This document shows, one piece after another, positions 44,162 to 53,032 of a stretch of 64,000 nucleotides of DNA. The stretch spans positions 434,001 through 498,000 of the forward strand of contig NZ_AKCI01000001.1 in NCBI RefSeq assembly GCF_000269605.1, read 5' to 3'. The stretch comes from Scardovia wiggsiae F0424. GTDB taxonomy: Bacteria > Actinomycetota > Actinomycetes > Actinomycetales > Bifidobacteriaceae. Under the pieces are notes generated by a model. The model saw only the letters and a program-made list of their open reading frames with translations, ran no database searches and was not told where the DNA came from. Position numbers and translations under genes: made by a program. Position 1 is the stretch's first letter. The number at the start of each line of letters is the position of its first letter.

Positions 44162-46231
44162 ATGGACGCACGTAAAGGTAACATCTACGAGATATTGAAC
44201 GGCAATAGGCAGTTTCTGACACCAGTTTATCAGCGGTATTACGGCTGGGATATCGAACAATGCACACGCCTTTGGAATGACATTGTCGAGATGCAGAAGA
44301 AAGGCAGAGCGGGTCACTTCGTTGGTTCCATAGTGAACATTGCGGAGCAGGTAATGCCGACTGGGATCCAGAAATATATGATTATAGACGGTCAGCAGCG
44401 GATGACTACGCTGTCATTGCTTCTGCTTGCCCTGCGTGATTACGCAATAAAAGATCCGGATGACGCCACCATCAATGCCCGCCGTATTGACAGCATGCTA
44501 TTGAACAACGAGTATGAAAGCGGCAACGAGCGCTATAAGCTGCTTCTGACAGAGACTGATCGGGATATTCTGATACGGCTTGTGGAAAAAATGCCTATCC
44601 CTGTCGATACACGTTCAAAGTTGTTAGATAATTATAAATTCTTTGCCGGAAAGATTGCAGACAAAGAATTGCAGCCTGCCGAAGTATACGAGTCTATTGG
44701 TAAGCTGCAGATCGTCAATATAACACTGGACCGCTCAATTGATGATGCGCAGGCCATTTTCGAGAGCCTGAATTCCACAGGTAAAGAGCTGTCTGAATCT
44801 GACCTGATCAGGAATTATGTTCTTATGGGGTTGGAGCCTACTGAACAAACCTATGTTTATGAACACTTTTGGCGTCCTATGGAATTGCTGTTTGTCTATG
44901 GGGTGCAGGATTCCGTCATGGATAAATTCTTCAGAGACTACCTGACCATGAAGATAGCGCGCATTCCTAAGAAGGACCGCGTGTATGAGGAATTCAAACT
45001 CTACCATCTGAATTGCGAGTTCAGCACCATTCGGGAGCTGTGTCAGGACCTGCTTACCTACGCTAAGTATTATACCGACATGGTATTCAAAAGGAGCAGC
45101 AACCCCGCGTTCAAATCCTTATACGAAGACATCAATGACCTTCGTATGGCGGTATCCTATCCCTTCCTGCTTAAAGTGCATAATGATTATGCTGATGGCA
45201 TCATTTCTGAAGATGATTTGAAGCTGATTATCAGGCTGTGCATCAGCTATGTTTTCCGGCGCAGCATCTGTGATATACCGACGAACTCTCTGGATAAGAC
45301 ATTCGCTATGCTGAGGAATGAAGTCAAGCCTGATGATTACGTCAATTCTATCAAGGCTTTCTTCGTTATGCGTGATGATTATAAAGAGTTCCCGAACGAT
45401 GAAAAATTCGCGGCGGCTTTTGTCCAGAGAGATATTTACTCCATGCGTACCCGGAACTTTATCCTCAGTCAACTGGAGAACTATGGCAACAAGGCGCCAA
45501 TCGTCATTGAGAATTATACAATTGAACATATTATGCCGCAGAACAGCAGTTTGAGCCCTGAATGGCAGCAGATGCTTGGAGCAAATTGGCGCGAGGTTCA
45601 GAAAACTTATTTACATACTATCGGCAATCTAACTCTCACGGCTTACAATTCGGAGATGAGCGATCATCCATTTAAGGTCAAGATGGATATGGAAGGCGGA
45701 TTCAAGGGAAGCGCACTCCGCCTGAATGCTTATGTCGTTAAGCTCACGGAATGGAACGAACAAAGGATAAAAGAACGTGCTGCACTGCTGGCGGATAAGG
45801 CAAAGCAGATCTGGCCCTTCCCTGATATGACAGCAGCAGAGCTGGCTCCTTACCAGACAGTCGAGAAGTTGGCGGAGCGATACAGTATTGAGTCTTATGA
45901 CACGAATGTTTTTACAAAGACACTGTTTGAAGCTCTGGACCGTAGAATCCAGAATCTATCTCCTGATGTGAAATGTGAATTCAAGAAGCTGTATGTCGCT
46001 TATAAGCTGGACACCAATTTTGTGGATATCGTATTCCAGAAACAGAGGCTCCGTATTTCTTTGAACATGAAGTTCTCGGAAGTAATTGACCCGAATGGTA
46101 TCTGCCATGACATAACTGGTCTTGGCAGATGGGGCAATGGCGATGTAGAACTATACATGGAGCACGCATCGGACGTCGATCAAATCATGGAAGTAGTAGA
46201 ACAGGCCTATCGTCTCAAGGCAGATGAATGA
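44162..46231 (+). CDS. DUF262/DUF1524 restriction-type protein (GmrSD-like)
   Basis: A 689-aa protein with the fused layout of GmrSD/BrxU-type type IV restriction enzymes, which cleave modified phage DNA using NTP. The DUF262 domain (about 5-240) has PVYQRYYGWD near 19 and the nucleotide-binding DGQQRMTTL at 76-84. The DUF1524 HNH-like nuclease has IEHIMPQ with His456 and HTIGNLTLT near 485. A C-terminal DUF5655-like domain (about 580-689) follows. GGAGG precedes ATG 44162. No partner gene is required for the fused form. Flanking decayed genes mark an accessory site. Family assignment is firm; the defence role is inferred. Confidence 0.85.
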   Translation: MDARKGNIYEILNGNRQFLTPVYQRYYGWDIEQCTRLWNDIVEMQKKGRAGHFVGSIVNIAEQVMPTGIQKYMIIDGQQRMTTLSLLLLALRDYAIKDPDDATINARRIDSMLLNNEYESGNERYKLLLTETDRDILIRLVEKMPIPVDTRSKLLDNYKFFAGKIADKELQPAEVYESIGKLQIVNITLDRSIDDAQAIFESLNSTGKELSESDLIRNYVLMGLEPTEQTYVYEHFWRPMELLFVYGVQDSVMDKFFRDYLTMKIARIPKKDRVYEEFKLYHLNCEFSTIRELCQDLLTYAKYYTDMVFKRSSNPAFKSLYEDINDLRMAVSYPFLLKVHNDYADGIISEDDLKLIIRLCISYVFRRSICDIPTNSLDKTFAMLRNEVKPDDYVNSIKAFFVMRDDYKEFPNDEKFAAAFVQRDIYSMRTRNFILSQLENYGNKAPIVIENYTIEHIMPQNSSLSPEWQQMLGANWREVQKTYLHTIGNLTLTAYNSEMSDHPFKVKMDMEGGFKGSALRLNAYVVKLTEWNEQRIKERAALLADKAKQIWPFPDMTAAELAPYQTVEKLAERYSIESYDTNVFTKTLFEALDRRIQNLSPDVKCEFKKLYVAYKLDTNFVDIVFQKQRLRISLNMKFSEVIDPNGICHDITGLGRWGNGDVELYMEHASDVDQIMEVVEQAYRLKADE

Positions 46232-46367
46232 CGGATTATAGGGTTAAAACGATGGGATCAACTCTATTTGAGGAAGTCCCATTTCGTACTGTAAAATGGA
46301 TATGTTTCCAGAGGCATTGATTATTGGATTTTTAGGAAGATAAATTCAAATTTAGGAGGATAAAAGT

Positions 46368-46850
46368 ATGCTTAGATTGGAAAAAGTCAATGGAAAAAAT
46401 GTATGGGACATTGTGAAACTTGAAGTATCTAACGACCAGAAAAACTTCGTTGCAGCCAATGATATAAGTATCATTGAAGCTTACACGGCGATTACCGGAA
46501 ATGGCTATGCTTTCCCTTTTGGCATATACGAAGATGATGTGCCCGTTGGATTTCTGATGATAGGATTTGATGCCGATAATTACTGGGAAAATGCACCTAA
46601 GATAGCCAAGGGGAATTATAACCTGTGGCGGCCTATGATAGATAGGAATTATCAGGGTAAAGGGCTTGGTAGGAAAGCAGTCAGGCTTGCCTTGGATTTT
46701 ATAAATACTTTTCCTTGCGGAGCAGCAGAGTATTGTTGGCTATCGTATGAACCTGAAAATGATGTTGCCCGCCAGCTATACAGTTCGTTCGGCTTTGCTG
46801 AAACAGACGAAAAGGACGGGGAAGAACTCATTGCCGTTCTGAAGCTATAA
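46368..46850 (+). CDS. GNAT-family N-acetyltransferase (polyamine type)
   Basis: A 160-aa acetyltransferase. The acetyl-CoA site is in RNYQGKGLGRKAVRLALDF near residue 103. LSYEPENDVARQLYSSFGFAE near 130 (in parts) is typical of the diamine/spermidine acetyltransferases PaiA and BltD. The substrate is inferred only. TTAGGAGGATAAAAG is a very strong ribosome site. The gene is AT-richer than core genes nearby and its style suggests Firmicute origin. It follows the DUF262 gene by 136 bp on the same strand. Confidence 0.85.
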   Translation: MLRLEKVNGKNVWDIVKLEVSNDQKNFVAANDISIIEAYTAITGNGYAFPFGIYEDDVPVGFLMIGFDADNYWENAPKIAKGNYNLWRPMIDRNYQGKGLGRKAVRLALDFINTFPCGAAEYCWLSYEPENDVARQLYSSFGFAETDEKDGEELIAVLKL

Positions 46851-46923
46851 CGCAAATCCCAGTTTGTATAATTAATATACTCAATCCAGGCGATAGCAGC
46901 ACCGTCTTTTTCTATACCCAAAT

Positions 46924-47754
46924 TTAAGAGAGAGGAACAGCTGCCCCTATATCTGTAAGAAGCCTGGCACCGTTTTCTCCATATATTTTTGGCAGTATGC
47001 TTTCCCACTTTTTGCTGTGCTCAAGGTCCCGTTTTTTCATCTCAATAATTTTCGCCGGCGAGTGCGGGAAATCTGATCCGTATACAATATGATCATCGTT
47101 GGTTATTGAAAGGAGCATATCCAGCTGGTTGGGTTCAGGGTCCCCTGCAATATCGAAATAAAGGGAACGGATATTATCGTCGACATTGGTTTCGTCCATA
47201 AGCCCGTTCATGGCGAGAATTTTTGAGACGCCTTTCATACGCTGGTACATAAAGGGCAGGAACGATCCTGTGTGCGGGATAACAAAGCGGATATCGGGGA
47301 ACCGTACCATAATATTGTGTGCGATCATATTAAGAAGGGCCCTGGTCGTATCCGCGGGATACTCGAAAAGCGCAGCAACCTTGCCTGTGATAACATCTTT
47401 CGGAGCCTGGTGCGCCCGGTTGGGGTGGATAATGACCAGCGCCTTGCGTCTGTTGAGCTCTTCCATAACAGGATCAAGCTTCGGATCCCCCGGGTATACA
47501 CCATTGGCATTGGTGGGGAATTTGACACCTAATGCGCCCAGCGTATCCATGGAATACGTGATCTCATCCAAAGACCCCTCGGTATAGGGGAGCGGAAGGC
47601 AGGCTATAAAGCCGAAGTGTCTGGGATCATCACGGACTGCTGCTCCCAGCTCTTCGTTGATCTTCCGGGCAGCTGCCGCCGATTTGGCATCATTACCGTT
47701 ATGGATATGCGGTGAGGGCAGGGAAAAAATAGAATAGTTGATTCCGGCCTCAAT
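46924..47754 (-). pseudogene. Amidohydrolase (ACMSD-like), 5'-truncated
   Basis: Metal-dependent amidohydrolase of the 2-amino-3-carboxymuconate-semialdehyde decarboxylase type. Preserved segments include VIIHPNRAH, FVIPHTGSFLPFM, YFDIAG and the metal-site HIVYGSDFPHSP. In the coding frame the sequence stays protein-like upstream of the first ATG (47571), through AGINYSIFSLPSPH and RHFGFIACLPLPYTEG, until a stop at 47755-47757. The N-terminal strand with the HxH metal motif is missing, and there is no proper start. An internal start at 47571 would lack still more of the barrel. The gene is therefore taken as decayed. Confidence 0.8.
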
Positions 47755-47854
47755 TTAAGCTGCCAGGCATACGCTTAGTTACACACGGCAGGATAGACTG
47801 TTGATATTGTAGTTAAAAAGCCGTGTAGGATACGGACCCTATGAAGGAGAAAAA

Positions 47855-48211
47855 ATGAATATGGCGCTGCAGATTTTCTGCTGCCTGATAGCAGCCGAAT
47901 TTGCGTATATTTTCTATCTGGAAACTGTGATCCCGGATTCGGGGACAACAGCAAAAGTTTTCGGGATGGACGTCAAGGACCTGAAAATGCCCGCCATGAG
48001 AACTGCGATGAAGAACCAGGGGGTCTATAACCTCGGTATTGCAGTCCTGCTTGTCCTCGCAGTATTTGTACTCCACAGCAGGGATGCGGTTATCGGGCTG
48101 CTCGCTTACATTATCTGTGTTGCCCTTTATGGAAGCTTTACTGTCAGCAAAACCATCATCCTCAAGCAGGGCGGGCTCGCTATTATTGCGCTTATCCTGT
48201 GCTTTTTTTAG
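47855..48211 (+). CDS. DUF1304 membrane protein
   Basis: A 118-aa protein with four hydrophobic helices, matching the DUF1304 family of small membrane proteins. Characteristic segments are FYLETVIPDSGTTAKVFG and MKNQGVYNLGIAVLLV, with YGSFTVSK near the third helix. The function is unknown. GAAGGAGAAAAA gives a good ribosome site before ATG 47855. It stands alone between the decayed amidohydrolase and the lipoprotein gene. Confidence 0.88.
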   Translation: MNMALQIFCCLIAAEFAYIFYLETVIPDSGTTAKVFGMDVKDLKMPAMRTAMKNQGVYNLGIAVLLVLAVFVLHSRDAVIGLLAYIICVALYGSFTVSKTIILKQGGLAIIALILCFF

Positions 48212-48288
48212 GGCAGTATACTGCGGCTGGTGCGCAACAATTCGGATATATAGCAGGATATATAGAAGATAAAAGGTAGAATACCTGT

Positions 48289-49032
48289 ATGACCGGAAAG
48301 CCCCTAGTATACAGGCAGCGCATCAGCAGCACGGTATTTTTGCGCGCGGCTGTTTTCTTCATGTGTATGTGCATTATGCTGTCTGCCTGTTCGAAGATTT
48401 CGGGAGGGCAGTCTTCACGTGCTATCGGGCATTCTTATTTTCCCGGTGATCCCGGCTATACACTGGCTGATGGCGTTGATGATACCGATATGCGTATTGG
48501 CCTTGTGGGGGCCTGCGGTGCCCATGGGGCCGGAGACAATATGATGCAGGCATTGAGCCGCGAGCTGTCCCAGACATATGCCGTTGCTTCGTACTCGCCT
48601 ATTGCGTGCACTGAAAACACATCATCATCAGAAAGCGTCAGGGCGCAGGTGGCAGAGATCGATTCATATCTTGAGCGCCATGTCCATGTGATCGTTGTAC
48701 ATCCGCAGGCAGCCACAGATCCGCGGTGTTCCCGGGCCGATAAGGCTGCTTTTGCCCGGGCCCTCGAGAAGGTGCGCACACACAGGACTGCAGCCATACT
48801 GGTCAATACTTCTGAGCAGCAGGCAAAAAACATGGGTATAGGGTCTGAATATTATGCAGCATTATGGGATATCTCAGTTGAGCAGACGCCCCAGTCCGGC
48901 AGCTCTCAACCGGGCACAGAACAAAGGCCGGCGCCAGCAATGAGGCCATTGGATGTTATCAGGGCTGTTATTGATGATACCCCTCATGCTACCGTACTGA
49001 GAAGTGTGATCAATAAACATAAAACAGAGTAG
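48289..49032 (+). CDS. Lipoprotein resembling one lobe of a sugar-binding protein
   Basis: A 247-aa exported protein. The signal sequence ends in the lipobox LSAC (Cys34). The mature part (RIGLVGACGAHGAGDNMMQALS in parts, then HVHVIVVHPQAA) resembles the first lobe of type I sugar-binding proteins. A matching second lobe is not seen, and the C-terminus is Ser/Pro/Gln-rich and then helical. It lies 12 nt before the P-type ATPase gene, so co-transcription is likely, which is odd for a sugar-binding protein. The function is unknown. Confidence 0.7.
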   Translation: MTGKPLVYRQRISSTVFLRAAVFFMCMCIMLSACSKISGGQSSRAIGHSYFPGDPGYTLADGVDDTDMRIGLVGACGAHGAGDNMMQALSRELSQTYAVASYSPIACTENTSSSESVRAQVAEIDSYLERHVHVIVVHPQAATDPRCSRADKAAFARALEKVRTHRTAAILVNTSEQQAKNMGIGSEYYAALWDISVEQTPQSGSSQPGTEQRPAPAMRPLDVIRAVIDDTPHATVLRSVINKHKTE

Positions 49033-49044
49033 GAACAGAAATAT

Positions 49045-51627
49045 ATGGCACAGGCTTCACAGGTAATCTCACAGGCAGATCAGCAGAAACCGGCTTCCGC
49101 CTTGCCTGAAGTGGCGATGCCTGGACTGGGCACTGCCGAAGTGCAGCAGAGGATAAGCTCCGGCCAGACTAACGCGCTTAAAGAAAAAACATCACGCTCA
49201 ATATGGCAGATCATCCGCGCCAATGTTTTCACCCTTTTCAATGCGATAATCTTTACCGCTATGATACTGGTACTTATCACAGGCCGCTGGCGTGACGCCC
49301 TGTTCGGATTCGTGCTCATCATCAATACAGGGATTGGCATTTTCAGCGAAGTCAGGTCAAAACGTACCCTTGACCGGCTGTCCATACTGGTAGAGGCATC
49401 ATATGCAGTCCGGCGGAATGGGACTAACACGGAGATCACCCGCGATAAGATCGTACTTGACGATCTTCTGTGGATACGCGCAGGTGAACAGGTCCCTGCA
49501 GACGGGCAGGTCCTGGCGAGCTATGGCCTGGAGCTTGATGAGTCGATGCTTACCGGGGAATCCCGAACCGTGAAAAAAAGCGAAGGGGATTCCGTGCAGT
49601 CGGGGAGTACAGCTACAGCAGGCATGGCGCTTGTAAAGGTGACTGCTGTGGGCGCCAACAGTTACGCGGCAAAGATTACCTCACAGGTCAAAAAATTTAC
49701 AAAAACACATTCCGACTTAAATGATGGCATCAATAAGATACTTAAAGTCATGACGATTATCGGCATCCCTATGGTCGTCCTCCTTGCATGGAGCCAGATA
49801 CGTGTAGTTGGAGGTTTTGAGGCCGCATTTACTTCTGACCTGTGGAAGGATGCCGATATATCTGCTGTTTCCGGAGTCGTAGGCATGATACCGGAAGGCC
49901 TGGTGCTGCTGACATCGCTCAATTTTGCCATAGCAGCCATGCGGCTTGCACGTCAGAATACCCTTGTCCAGGAGCTGGATGCTGTAGAGACCCTGGCACG
50001 TGTGGATGCCCTGAACCTTGATAAAACAGGGACTATCACTGATGGCGGGATAGTCTTTGACAGCATTGAAAACCTTGGGGATAGCAATGATGCTGATACC
50101 GGCAGCCCCAGATATCCTGATGAGAAAACGGTCAGGCGTGCACTCTCCGATATCTGCAATGAAGAATCCCCGAATGCAACAGCCCGCGCAGTCCTGGAAG
50201 GGCTGAAAAGCAAGACAGGTACGCCATCTGACAGCAAACCGGGAAGCATACAGTCGCGCACCCCCTTCTCATCTGCCCGGAAATGGAGCTCCATTACGTA
50301 TGCAGACGGTTCCCAGTGGTTCTTTGGCGCTCCGGAAGTACTCCTTTCCGGTTCCCAGGCCGCGATTAATGCTGATACCAATGATCCCGGAAGCCTGTAT
50401 CCTGATGTTTTTAAACGCATAGAAGCCTTTGCCGAGAAGGGGTCCCGCGTCCTTCTCCTGGCATATGCGCCGAAAACAAATGCGCAGGGGAGCGATCCTG
50501 CTGAAACGGTAAACCCCGGGATCGTACCGGTATCGCTTATTATCTGTTCTGAGTCTATCCGCGACGATGCCCGTGAAACTTTAGCATGGTTCCGTGAACA
50601 GGGCGTGAGGTGCCGCGTGATTTCCGGGGACAATCCGGGGACAGTGGCAGCGATAGCCGGGAAAGTCGGTCTGACAGGCGATAGCATGCCTCGGTATATG
50701 GATGCCCGCAATCTTCCCGATGACGTTGAAGAACTTGCAGAAGCCCTGGAGGATATAGATGTCCTCGGCCGCGTGCTCCCCGAGCAGAAAAAAGCAATAG
50801 TGCAGGCCCTGCACAGTAAAGGCCATACCGTAGCTATGACAGGTGATGGCGTTAATGATGCCCTGGCGCTCAAAGAGGCTGACCTTGGCATTGCGATGGG
50901 CAACGCGGCGCCTGCCACAAAAGCTGTTGCCCAGATAGTGCTTGTGGACTCGAAATTCTCCCATCTGCCCAGTGTGGTCGCACGCGGCCGGCAGGTGATG
51001 GCTAACATGGAACGTGTGGCAAGCCTGTTCCTGGTAAAAACCGTATATTCCGTGCTTATTTCGCTTGGCGTAGTGCTGAGCTTCATGCCTTTCCCATATT
51101 TGCCAAGACATATTACATATATCGGTTTCCTTACTATCGGTACCCCGGCGTTCATCCTGGCGCTTGCGCCTAATACACGCCGGTATATACCGGGTTTCCT
51201 GAAACGGGTAGTTGCTTTTGCTTTCCCCGGAGGCATGGCTGCAGGGCTGTCCGTCCTGCTGACAGCATGGATAGTGCCGCCGCTGATGCACTGGAGCTAT
51301 AGCGGTTCGGATCTTGCACAGCTGCGGACCGTGTGCAGCATTGTGCTTTTTATAGTTGGCATTGCAGTCCTTGCAAGGGTTGCACGCCCTCTGAGATCGT
51401 GGCGCGGTATTTTAGTCCTGTTTTTCTTCGCAGCAGGGGTCATTGGCGCATTCATACCGTTTATCGCAAGGTTCTTTGAGATATATCTTCCTGCCGGGCG
51501 GAGCCTGGTTATCACGGCAGTAGCCGTGTGTGCCGCTGTGGTGCTTTTCTTCGCCTGCTACGGTGTACAGGGCATTATTTCGCGGTATACGGACCGTTCC
51601 GGACGTCGTCCGGTCCGGTCCCGGTAG
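49045..51627 (+). CDS. P-type cation-transporting ATPase (CtpE/MgtA-like)
   Basis: Membrane cation pump of 860 aa. The actuator motif MLTGES is near residue 168; the phosphorylation motif DKTGTITDGG has Asp326; the nucleotide-binding domain has KGSRVLLLAY; the hinge motif is TGDGVNDALALKEADLG near 599. About ten helices are predicted, including a long C-terminal set. The absence of N-terminal CxxC metal domains and the overall form point to the calcium/magnesium-like group related to mycobacterial CtpE. The ion is not certain. The 3' end overlaps the convergent EamA gene by 53 nt. Confidence 0.9.
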   Translation: MAQASQVISQADQQKPASALPEVAMPGLGTAEVQQRISSGQTNALKEKTSRSIWQIIRANVFTLFNAIIFTAMILVLITGRWRDALFGFVLIINTGIGIFSEVRSKRTLDRLSILVEASYAVRRNGTNTEITRDKIVLDDLLWIRAGEQVPADGQVLASYGLELDESMLTGESRTVKKSEGDSVQSGSTATAGMALVKVTAVGANSYAAKITSQVKKFTKTHSDLNDGINKILKVMTIIGIPMVVLLAWSQIRVVGGFEAAFTSDLWKDADISAVSGVVGMIPEGLVLLTSLNFAIAAMRLARQNTLVQELDAVETLARVDALNLDKTGTITDGGIVFDSIENLGDSNDADTGSPRYPDEKTVRRALSDICNEESPNATARAVLEGLKSKTGTPSDSKPGSIQSRTPFSSARKWSSITYADGSQWFFGAPEVLLSGSQAAINADTNDPGSLYPDVFKRIEAFAEKGSRVLLLAYAPKTNAQGSDPAETVNPGIVPVSLIICSESIRDDARETLAWFREQGVRCRVISGDNPGTVAAIAGKVGLTGDSMPRYMDARNLPDDVEELAEALEDIDVLGRVLPEQKKAIVQALHSKGHTVAMTGDGVNDALALKEADLGIAMGNAAPATKAVAQIVLVDSKFSHLPSVVARGRQVMANMERVASLFLVKTVYSVLISLGVVLSFMPFPYLPRHITYIGFLTIGTPAFILALAPNTRRYIPGFLKRVVAFAFPGGMAAGLSVLLTAWIVPPLMHWSYSGSDLAQLRTVCSIVLFIVGIAVLARVARPLRSWRGILVLFFFAAGVIGAFIPFIARFFEIYLPAGRSLVITAVAVCAAVVLFFACYGVQGIISRYTDRSGRRPVRSR

Positions 51628-52792
51628 CGGCCGACCCCTCCTGCCCCCGGGGCTCCTTAAACTCTTCTATTGCAGGGACGGTATCTCTGTTCCTGTGGAG
51701 GCGAATATTTTCAAAGGGTATCTGTGACAGGACCGTGCCGCAGAAAATCAGGATACTTCCGAAAATAGCAGGTCCCGTCATAGTCTCATGGAGGATGAAG
51801 ACCCCGCCTACGGCTGAGAATAATGATTCAAGGGACATCAGGATAGAAGCCTGCGCGGGCTGTACGTACATCTGCCCAACTATCTGGAGCGTATAAGCAA
51901 CACCAACGGCGACAATACCTGTATAGGCTATGGAGACCCATCCGTGTAAGGCCGCCTGCATATTGATGGACCCGTCCCATGCAGCAGCAATCCAGCTGAG
52001 GACAGCAACAATAAGGCTTTGGACGAAAGAAAGCATCATAGTGTCAACATGGCGTATGTTGGCATCGATAATAATGATATGCGCACCGAAAAGCGTGGCG
52101 GAGGCAAGAAAAATAAGGTCTGAAAAGTCTATTCCGGCCAGGCCGCTTTTACCGTAGATACTGAGGAAATAGAAGCCGATGATTGCAACAATGATCCCTG
52201 TTATAGCCGTCACTGAGGTTTTTTTCTTCAGGAAGATGCGGGCAAGTATAGGCACTGCAATAATATAAAGCGCTGCGATGAACCCCGCATGCGCAGCCTG
52301 CTTTGAGATTTCGACCCCAAGCTGCTGAACGGTGCTTGCGCTGAAGAGGAATACGCCGCAAATGCAGTAGATAAGTATCCGGTAGAGGAAGGAACCCGGT
52401 TTTTTGATATCCGACAGGGCAATGACCGGTATTCTCAGGGATGCAGTATGCCTGTGCGCCCTTCCTGTTTTGCTCAGCCCCCCGTTCCTCCGTACGCCTT
52501 TTCCTGATGGTTTTTCTTTTCCTGCGGTACCGGCAGCCTGGCCAAGGGACTGGAGGATCTTTTCTGCCCGCTCATGCCGCCTTGCTAGAAGATTATGGCG
52601 TCTGATAAAGCTCCATATCGCGAAAGGCAGAAGGCTCAGTGAAGCCAGCGTGAAGCGCGTTGCATTGAAGAACCAGAACGACATAGTGTCTGAGCCTTCA
52701 ACGGAAAAGACGAATGCGAAACCCCAGCATGCTGCAGCCATAACTAATGCAAAGGAGCCTTCAATGGTATGGAGCTGCGAAATGTTGCGCAT
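51575..52792 (-). CDS. EamA-family (DMT) metabolite exporter
   Basis: A 405-aa transporter with two EamA repeats and about ten helices. The first helix is FALVMAAACWGFAFVFS. The second repeat holds PAQASILMSLESLFSAVGG and HETMTGPAIFGSILIFCG. A polar segment of about 75 residues (about 65-135) interrupts the first repeat, and the C-terminus has a further polar tail, so the protein is longer than the usual 300. GGGAGGG precedes ATG 52792. The gene is convergent with the P-type ATPase and its end overlaps it. The substrate is unknown. Confidence 0.88.
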   Translation of the reverse strand: MRNISQLHTIEGSFALVMAAACWGFAFVFSVEGSDTMSFWFFNATRFTLASLSLLPFAIWSFIRRHNLLARRHERAEKILQSLGQAAGTAGKEKPSGKGVRRNGGLSKTGRAHRHTASLRIPVIALSDIKKPGSFLYRILIYCICGVFLFSASTVQQLGVEISKQAAHAGFIAALYIIAVPILARIFLKKKTSVTAITGIIVAIIGFYFLSIYGKSGLAGIDFSDLIFLASATLFGAHIIIIDANIRHVDTMMLSFVQSLIVAVLSWIAAAWDGSINMQAALHGWVSIAYTGIVAVGVAYTLQIVGQMYVQPAQASILMSLESLFSAVGGVFILHETMTGPAIFGSILIFCGTVLSQIPFENIRLHRNRDTVPAIEEFKEPRGQEGSAATGTGPDDVRNGPYTAK

Positions 52793-52920
52793 GGTATCCC
52801 TCCCTGGTGCTGGCCGTGCCGCTGCAGCGGGCTGATAATTATTACATCATATAATCCTAAGGGTATACCACGGTTATAACCATGACACTCTTATGCGCTA
52901 TATACGTGCCGGGCATACAG

Positions 52921-52957
52921 AAAGGGGCCTGAAACCTGTTACGGTACCAGACCCCTG
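52921..52957 (-). terminator. Possible terminator of the Bax-inhibitor-1 gene
   Basis: Imperfect 9-bp stem AGGGGCCTG/CAGACCCCT (one mismatch) with a 16-nt loop. The minus strand continues TTTCTGTAT. Weak evidence. Confidence 0.4.
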
Positions 52958-53032
52958 TTTGAATATGCTCTTAGGATTACCGGGATGGCCTGGCCATCTG
53001 CCGGGTATCTATTACCTATTTGCCTGTTATCA

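Noticed and set aside
43922-44317. Minus-strand ORF of 131 codons before the DUF262 gene
   Set aside because: It overlaps the firmly assigned start of the DUF262 gene in antisense and has no recognisable domain or ribosome site.
46251-46319. Short plus-strand ORF (MGSTLFEEVPFRT...) between the DUF262 and GNAT genes
   Set aside because: It has only 22 codons, no ribosome site and no family resemblance. It might be a remnant but cannot be supported.
49953-51236. Long minus-strand ORF (427 codons) inside the P-type ATPase gene
   Set aside because: It is the antisense shadow of a strongly conserved ATPase with all motifs on the plus strand, and its translation is Ser/Arg-rich without a recognisable fold.
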